From Sclerodactyla briareus (taxonomy: Eukaryota > Echinodermata > Holothuroidea > Dendrochirotida > Sclerodactylidae), in contig JAODTK010004810.1 in assembly GCA_026419785.1 (NCBI GenBank), positions 62,001 through 126,000 on the forward strand: 64,000 bases of DNA, given 5' to 3'. Shown here piece after piece: positions 57,634 to 64,000 of the stretch. Both the position numbers and the translations under genes were made by a program. Every line of letters starts with the position of its first letter. Position 1 is the stretch's first letter. Under the pieces are notes generated by a model, which made no database searches, was not told where the DNA came from, and saw only the letters and a list, made by a program, of their open reading frames with translations.

Positions 57634-58282
57634 TTAGAGCCGACTCTTCTCGTAGACCTGGAACTCGTTCTTGAGGTGGGAGATGGGTTTGTCCGCGTCT
57701 TGGCTCAGGTACATCGATACCAGTTTGTCGAGGTAGTTGTTCGTCTCCCGCCAAAATCTCTTCGGGGCCTCCGGATGAGGAGGGGTGCGCCCCTTTGGAG
57801 CGGGGGGCCGTTTGATGGGTACTCAGTTGGGCGAACACCGCGACTCTGGGGCTTGCTGACGTCGCGACTTCGTTCTACGACTGTGGGAGAAGTCATGGCC
57901 CTCTGACAACTGGAATATTTGACCCGAGTCGTCCCCTCGGTCTCGCTCGAATTGGCGGCGTCCTGGCTTGGCTGCCTTCTCCTCGATGTGAAATCTTCTC
58001 GCGTCGCGACTGACCTTCAGCCTCGGAGATGACGGCGAGATGTTCTGGTAGACGGGAGACTGGGGCGACCCCGCTAGCCCCTCGTCGCCGATATCCACCT
58101 CCGATGTCGAATATATCGGAAAAAAAGTTGTGGTAAGGTCGAGTTGACTAGAGGGCCGTGTGTCCCTGAGTTTGAGGCCTTGGAGGGCGCGTTGTTTGGC
58201 TGCTGGCGCACCTGGCACCTTGTCGAGACTTGGGACCCTTCGGTCCCGGCCGAGTGATTGTGGAGTTCCGGAGGGGCGGGCT
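57634..58282 (-). CDS. Unrecognised gene, exon 5 (terminal)
   Basis: Acceptor GTTGTCTGTAAAG. Opens EPAPPELHNHSAGTEGSQVS; a T-run near 58123-58129 then shifts frame, after which IYSTSEVDIGDEGLAGSPQS, PVYQNISPSSPRLKVSRDAR and SEGHDFSHSRR follow. TGA at 57823-57825 is in frame with the continuation: APKRFWRETNNYLDKLVSMY, LSQDADKPISHLKNEFQVYE, KSRL and TAA (57634-57636). With one added T the length is exactly in phase. The frame after the TGA looks strongly coding, so a substitution error or a read-through codon is more likely than a true end. Confidence 0.75.
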
Positions 58283-61200
58283 CTTTACAGACAACCAACA
58301 GGGCTGACGCTTTGTAATGACGATAATCAGTTGTCGCCGTCGATGTATAAGTAGGTACGCGCTGTCGTGACGGTGATGAGGTATCGAGTCAGTCGTTTGA
58401 GGAAGTTCTGGAACCATCGACGATGGACACTGGAGTCAGTAGGCTGCTTCCCGTCATTGATGTCTCCGTCGGGAAAGTTTTCCGGCCATCGTGTCGTGTA
58501 GACTTAAGGTGCGTCGTTGGCTGGTGTTAATCGCTTAACGAGAATATGACGCATATCCAATGGATTGTTATCTGCTATTGCTGAGGTGTCAGTGGTAGAA
58601 TTAACCCCTCCGGGCCATGCCAGGGAGGTAGCTGGGATGCCGTCGTCGAGTACTCGTATGCGAGTACTCAGGGTGACTTGAACGCACCCGTGTACCCGCC
58701 GTCATCCTTCCGCTTGGATGCTGATAGGTGTTCGCTGGAGCGTACGGGGCGTGTAGGCCGTACTCGTGCGCGATTGTGTAGGCGCGCCAATGTGTCTAAT
58801 GCGTCCTTGGGGTAGTATTGCCGTTGATGAACGACCGTTGTATGGTTGGACTGAAAAGAAAACGAAATGAAATAGGATACTGATTGACTGATGTGAATTT
58901 CAAAAACTGTTTGCTTACCAAATGCAGCGCACTTGGCGGGAGGGAAAAGAAACTTGGGACTTCACATCAAAGCACAAAGAACAGTAGGCCTACTGTTAAC
59001 CGTTCTGATCTGATTTGTGAGGAACACTTTTTTATTGAGAAATTGTGTTGGAGCACTGCAAATATTCAGATTCAAAGTAGCCTATTACAACCATGGGGCA
59101 TTGACGGATGCGAACAGAAGCAACAGTGCCAGGAGAACTATTATTATTGCAAGCCATTGGACGAAAACCACAGATCCATTGAAAACTGCATATCAGATTT
59201 TGGCGAATTAAAACCGATGGGGGTTTGAACCCAATCCCTATCTTGCTGTGTTTCACTCTGACCATTACATAATGACAGCCTACTATCCATCACACTACAC
59301 AAAGTCCGTTCTCGCTGATTTTGGTTTTCTCCCGAATAAACGAAAGACATTATGCACGGGTATATATGGTGTGTGTATCATGAGTCAGCCGGTATCATAT
59401 GATGATCAGTACTCCTGTCTGTGCAGTAAGAATTCCGTGGACGTGTTACTATAGAAGAGCGTGTAAAATAACACGTAATGAACACTTCACCCCCCAGGAT
59501 TGGTCTACACAAGACGCTGCACAACGACGAAACTTTAAGAAGAACATTAGATCGTTCACTGTTCAAGTTTCACACAGGATTTGTGTAAGAGAATTTCTTG
59601 TGGTGAAGGGAAATATATTTACGTGATGATGATCGACTCTTGATGCCGATCAGGTCGCTATCCTAAAACCAGCTTGGCTTGGTACTCGGTAGTATAACCT
59701 CCAAATAGCCACTTCCAAAACACGGTACTGGAGGTGGGCAAAGAGCTGCATGTTGATTGCACCGGTCAGTGACAATTATTCCAGGCTCACTTAAAATCCA
59801 GATTTCTAACTCACTGTTTCCTTCTAATTCCACTGAATTCGAACTCAATGCCTCCTGGCCCCCTGTTAAGTTGTATAGTACATTTATTCATTTTCAGTTT
59901 AATGTGTTTTCTATATTTCTGAACGTAATAGTCCTTAGCTGATCGACTCATGAATGCACCATTGGTACTTACCTTTGGCCCGTAGGGTTCTGCTCGTAGG
60001 CCTTCTGCGCGACGTAAACATCCAGGCTCTGCAATGTAACCTATAGAGTAGCTTGCGGCTCGTCTTGGAGTAGTCGGTGCTATTCCTTCTCGCCTCGGCA
60101 AACGGCGACGGTCTGTACCTCCCTCAGCTTGCCTAGCGACGCGATCGACGCGGTTGAATGACTTGTGCAAGTGGACCCCCTGTGATGACAAGTGGGAACC
60201 TTAATTATAGTGTGAACATGAATGTCTTATTTGCATTAACTAATTACCCGGATGGTTAAGATAACAATGGAGAAAGTGCGATACACAAAGTTGCTGCCAT
60301 AGAGAGGCACGTATCTACTGGAGATGGGGATAAGCTCATCGGTAGAGCTCCGGACTACGGATCAACCGACTGAGGGTTCTAGCCCCGGCTGAGGGCCAAT
60401 ACATCCAGGCGCTAATGACATGTGTGAAATCTTCACGAAATTCCAGCACCTTACACCCTCCGAGACTGTCCGGAGTGCGTACCTGGTTTCTATGATCGGG
60501 GTAACATCCTGTGAGCGTTTTTAGCACTTGGTTTCGAGCAACATACAATCAGTACTACCTTCATATAGAGGCGGATAATACAACTACGTGATATTGTGAG
60601 ATTATTACGGACCTTTGCCCCTTCATAGAAATGTGGTAGAATATGCGCCAACACCCAGTGAACGATGCGCCCAAGTTTCATCGTTAACTCTCAACAAGAA
60701 GTTCCTCCAACGTAGTTGTTGGTGGTTCTAGTGTTTGTGGACCGGACGAATACCCCCCCCTCTCAAAAAAGAACCCCTAACATTACCCCCAATTCACGTT
60801 AGGGTCAGAGGAGGGGGTTAGGAAAATTGGTTTGGCGGTATTTGTCCAAACGGAAGTTGTACCCGAAGTATGCAGTCGTTGTTAGCGGATTTTCTCATAA
60901 GCAATCTAGTTTGGAAACAAACTAGGCCCCCGTCACTGGTGAGAGGGGTCGCCTGATGTGGTAGAGCCAGCCAATACTCGAATTGTTACAAATCAAGACC
61001 CCATACACTCTTTTCTTCATTCAAACACTTAATCACACTCAATTACTTACACTTTGCGGCATATCTCCTTAGGCCGCTCGTGCCGGTGGGTCCTGTGGTA
61101 CTCCAACAGCGCCATCTTGGCCATAGAGGTAGTCTTTAACAAACATCGGTCGGGTTGGTCGTGCCTCCCCTTAGACTGGAACAAGATTACTACATCTGAA

Positions 61201-61904
61201 ACGGTGAATGAGAGGAATAGAAAACATGAGCGTGAATGATTAAGGTATACACGGACGGGGCCGGGTGCGGTAGCTCTCTTTTGTCGATGTTGGTTACACC
61301 CTCTCTCAACACCCTTCATTTCCACCCGTCCCTTTCCATCCCCGTATACCTCTATCCGTTCGCTCACTCCATATCACACCAAGGAACAATGGTGCAACAC
61401 GCCCACCCCCTCCCATCTTCCGCCGCCGCCATCATCGCTGGCGCTCTCTCTATAGCATTCAATGCCTTACGAATTTTCTTGCTGATCATACGAGCCATAA
61501 GAAGTGAGTACCGGGTATAAGTAGACTGCCTATCCCCGTAGCAGGTGACGTGGTGAAGATTGCCTACGCATCGAGGATACCAGTGCCACTCCCCCCCCCC
61601 CCCCCCGCCTCCCCTGCCCCGGTCTAAGGACGCGTTGTCCGTTTTTCCTTTCCCGAAATTCATTAGTGCGCGCCAGAAACCGTGACTGGTAGCCGCACTA
61701 CCTTTGCATGAGACGTGGCAGTTTGCCGTCACAGGTGTGGGACCGATCCCCCACCCCTCCACCCCGTCCCTATTCTCACCACCCTTCAAGGTTCCTGATA
61801 GAAGAATTGTGTCTAAAAGAATACTCACCGGTCACTCGCCAGAAGTGGGTGACGGGGTATCCCGCTCTTTTTTCCCGAGCATGAAACGTGGTAGAGCTTT
61901 CCAT
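57634..61904 (-). CDS. Unrecognised five-exon gene, spliced span
   Basis: Minus-strand gene assembled from five exons: 61829-61904, 61051-61195, 59973-60026, 58688-58850 and 57634-58282. Entry and exit phases agree at every junction once one base is added in exon 4 and one in a T-run of exon 5. The protein, about 365 residues, has a basic N-terminal third without signal peptide or membrane segment, a P/S/R-rich low-complexity middle, and an ordered-looking C-terminus (RFWRETNNYLDKLVSMYLSQ...). I recognise no family. It looks like a cytoplasmic or cytoskeletal protein, but that is only an impression. One in-frame TGA (57823-57825) interrupts exon 5. Convergent with AHI1. Confidence 0.72.
58688..58850 (-). 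CDS. Unrecognised gene, exon 4
   Basis: Acceptor TTTTCTTTTCAG, donor GTGCGT. Reads PTIQRSFINGN, then one frame over YPKDALDTLARLHNRARVRP and TRPVRSSEHLSASKRKDDGG-YT. One base missing in AATACTACCCC explains the shift; the exon length (163) is one short of that required by the phases. Confidence 0.7.
58851..59972. other. Intron of minus-strand gene
   Basis: Nothing recognised between exons 4 and 3. Confidence 0.5.
59973..60026 (-). CDS. Unrecognised gene, exon 3
   Basis: Acceptor ACATTGCAGAG, donor GTAAGT; 54 bases made of 1 + 17 codons + 2, fitting phase 2 in and out. Reads LDVYVAQKAYEQNPTGQ. A longer overlapping frame at 59811-60191 reads across this exon in another phase and was rejected. 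Confidence 0.75.
60327..60510 (+). mobile_element. tRNA-derived SINE in intron 2
   Basis: A-box-like ATAAGCTCATCGGTAGAGC followed by a B-box-like GGGTTCTAGCCCC about 35 bases on, as in a tRNA-derived Pol III promoter. The body CTTACACCCTCCGAGACTGT and tail GTTTCTATGATCGGGGT recur, inverted, near 39705 and 3570. Head and tail differ from family S. Confidence 0.72.
60511..61050. other. Intron of minus-strand gene
   Basis: Includes an inverted pair, ACCCCCC...AACCCCTAACATTACCCCC and GTTAGGGTCAGAGGAGGGGGTT, near 60750-60820. Nothing coding. Confidence 0.45.
61051..61195 (-). CDS. Unrecognised gene, exon 2
   Basis: Acceptor CACCGTTTCAG, donor GTAAGT; 145 bases made of 2 + 47 codons + 2, exactly fitting phase 1 in and phase 2 out. 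Reads VVILFQSKGRHDQPDRCLLK, TTSMAKMALLEYHRTHRHER and PKEICRK. Intact. Confidence 0.82.
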
Positions 61905-62027
61905 CGCAACCGGGCCGGGACCGGATTTTCTCCATCTGTTTTCTCCGTGCCCGATCAGAGGTCGCAGGTCGGACGGTCACCAGTTCCCCTTGGTGGTTCC
62001 GGCAGTTTTTCGAGCAGAGGAATACGC
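61829..62027 (-). CDS. Unrecognised gene, exon 1 (5' UTR to 61905, CDS from 61904)
   Basis: The acceptor CATTTTTCCAG ends at 62028, so a non-coding exon probably lies upstream. CDS starts at ATG 61904 and encodes MESSTTFHAREKRAGYPVTH and FWRVT, then donor GTGAGT in phase 1. An in-frame TGA lies upstream in the same exon, supporting this ATG. Confidence 0.75.
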
Positions 62028-64000
62028 CTGGAAAAATGAGTAGAAGCCAGTTACCGCAACATCTCATCACGTCAATCAGTGACGTAAATTCCTCCCTGCC
62101 CGTGGGTGAGAGGGAGGGCCTGGCCTCATACAGTAATAAGACAATTAATCACAGTCCGGAGATGTTCCAGTGTTCCCTGTCTGCCTGTCAGGCGAGGAAT
62201 TTTCCCTTCCATTCCAGTATCGTTCGATGTGTCGAAAGTACATGGACCTCGACAATAAGTACTCTTTGATGCAATAAATTCTAGTACCCGAATGTTTCCC
62301 GGAGGTCGGTCGGGACGGTAAAAAAAAATAAGGAAAGTTGGTAGCACATTGGTAACTTATGGACCCCTTTTTTTTTCTTTGACTCGGTGAAAGTTCCCCC
62401 CGCCCCTCCTCATGACCAGCGAATATTTAAAATGCATGAAACATAAGTCAACTCCGTGAAACGTGGTTCTTCTTTTAAGGATGGTTGTAGACGGACACCT
62501 ATCAACCATGCCATTTCGGACATGTGAGTGTAACATTTAAAAAACATTTCCTGGACCATATTAATTCCTTATTTCAAATTTTGAAAAGGAAGGCACTAGG
62601 CCTACCGAACGTTTTTCAAAGCCTAACCTTTATGTCAAACTTTTTTTTTGCAAAATTCCCAGGATCCGGCTTCCCCCAGCCATCCTGCAAAAAACCAAAC
62701 CCTGACTGACAGCGACATTCCAGTTGATATAACCATTTAGCTAAACTAGTAAGATTATGCTGAAGTTACTGATCGAATTATCATTCATTGGTCAGAAGGT
62801 AGTCGTGAATCGAATAGTGTACATAATTGGGACATGGTTTGCGCGTTAATTTCAAGCCAATTGAGTATGTCTGTAAAAGCCATCGATCAACCCATCACAC
62901 TGAAACGGCACTCCATTCCTTTCATCCGCCAATCCGGACTACTAATGGCTGGACCAAACAACTGGTTCAAAGACCAGTGCCATCAACAAATTGTCAGCTT
63001 AAGAAAGGCGTTAATGACCGTTTTGTAATTTTCTTTCTCATTTCGACAAGCTTATTCTATAATCGTTTTCCTGCTTGTTAATTTCTATAATCGCCGAATC
63101 GCCGTCGTGAATCGTTCGAAGGGCTAGAATACCCTCCTGCCGACGAAACCACAGCGATGGGCTTAGGCTAATCCGTGTAAGTATGGCTGTGATTAGCTCA
63201 TTCACTCCTGATGAGCGGTTTATATACATCTCATCCAGCTAATGACTTACAATAACCACACAAAGATATATCCTGCGCCGAGTGTTGAGTCGTCTGTTTA
63301 CACCAAATGAGTTTAAATGATCTACATAAAGCGGTCACGCTGAGATTCGGCTGATGCGCTTCCGAAATATGAGTCAAGAGATTCTCCAGAGTAATTGCTG
63401 GTCAAATTCAGCTAGCGGGATCCCGACTGTGTTTCGTTATTGTATTACCTTTCATTACGCATTGGCATCGTGCGGGTATTGTCCTCCTAACTCGAAGTCG
63501 ATAATGGAAATCACCGGCCACTGATAAGGGAAAGGTTCTCAAAGGCGCGAAATTAATGACCGCCTATTAGCAGACAAGAGTCCACGCGACGCCGGGTCAA
63601 AGGGGTTTACACGACTACAGGGCTGGCCACTTGAATGCCGACATTGAGATTACACCCCATCCCTCCTGATTGCGATTTTGAACAGTCAATTATGAGAAAC
63701 TTTGTGGAGAGTGCCCTCTTTATTTTTGGCACTCTGGCACCAGCTGGTGTTGGAGTCCATGTGCACTGGCGGCGCGATTCGGTTGGATGAGGACCTTGGG
63801 TTCTAACTAGCGTATCTAAACGCTAACTATCGTTCCGTGTTAATATATCAACATCTTTTTAGGCCTGGAGGTTATGCGAGCAAATAGGTTATGGTTATTA
63901 CTATCGCAGTATCCATTTGGCGCAGATGATCAATATGCCAAGTGTAGCGGTGTTACGCGTTCTTTGTGGAAAAGGGTACCCCAACGTTTTTCGGACTTGT
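62028..64000. other. Upstream of minus-strand gene, no feature recognised
   Basis: Should contain the promoter and first non-coding exon of the minus-strand gene. I could not place a TATA box or transcription start. No repeat with a second copy in the window was found here. Confidence 0.45.

Noticed and set aside
57437-57838. 133-codon minus-strand frame (FAQLSTHQTAPRS...)
   Set aside because: GC-rich shadow. The frame ending in the FWRETNNYLDKL block is the better coding candidate over the same bases.
59811-60191. 126-codon minus-strand frame as a gene
   Set aside because: It overlaps exon 3 of the phase-consistent gene in another frame; only the 54-base exon fits both junctions.

Overview
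This window is nuclear DNA from an animal. Exons are short, bounded by GT-AG signals, and separated by kilobase introns full of tandem repeats, MITE-like elements, tRNA-derived SINEs and LINE fragments. The repeat content and protein divergence suggest a marine invertebrate, perhaps a non-vertebrate deuterostome. I cannot fix the species from sequence alone.

Gene 1 (+ strand, about 756 to 41504) is the 3' half or more of AHI1 (jouberin), the ciliary transition-zone/basal-body protein with WD40 repeats and one SH3 domain. Exons were recognised by matching the family and checking splice phase. They are 756-854, 2317-2442, 5142-5214, 6194-6322, 7413-7466, 8254-8361, 9818-9987, 10259-10390, 16208-16341, 23213-23349, 25793-26037, 30672-30784 (candidate), 33769-33809, 34841-35104 (SH3), 37027-37146, 39239-39318 and 41396-41504 (basic tail and stop). 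The 5' half lies off the left edge. One WD exon expected between 10390 and 16208 was not found.

Gene 2 (- strand, 62027 to 57634) is a five-exon gene that I do not recognise. Its exon phases chain together (exact after one added base in each of exons 4 and 5), it starts with a clear ATG, and it ends in a short, conserved-looking C-terminal block. It converges tail-to-tail on AHI1, with about 16 kb of repeats between them.

Several exons of both genes carry single-base indels, mostly losses at homopolymers. The 40-bp minisatellite at 3800-5076 varies mainly by single-base losses. The simplest reading is an unpolished long-read assembly rather than pseudogenes, but this needs checking.

The rest is repeats. 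Two dispersed families (called H1 and H2 here) carry internal tandem repeats and Helitron-like 3' ends (hairpin, then CTRR, then T), and a third at the left edge has a similar design. There are terminal-inverted-repeat elements (two families with two copies each, one inserted at TA inside a tandem array, and one nested pair), tRNA-headed SINEs, and LINE reverse-transcriptase fragments. At three AHI1 exons, the exon 3' end plus its splice donor has been copied in tandem into the following intron, which is the most unusual pattern in the window.
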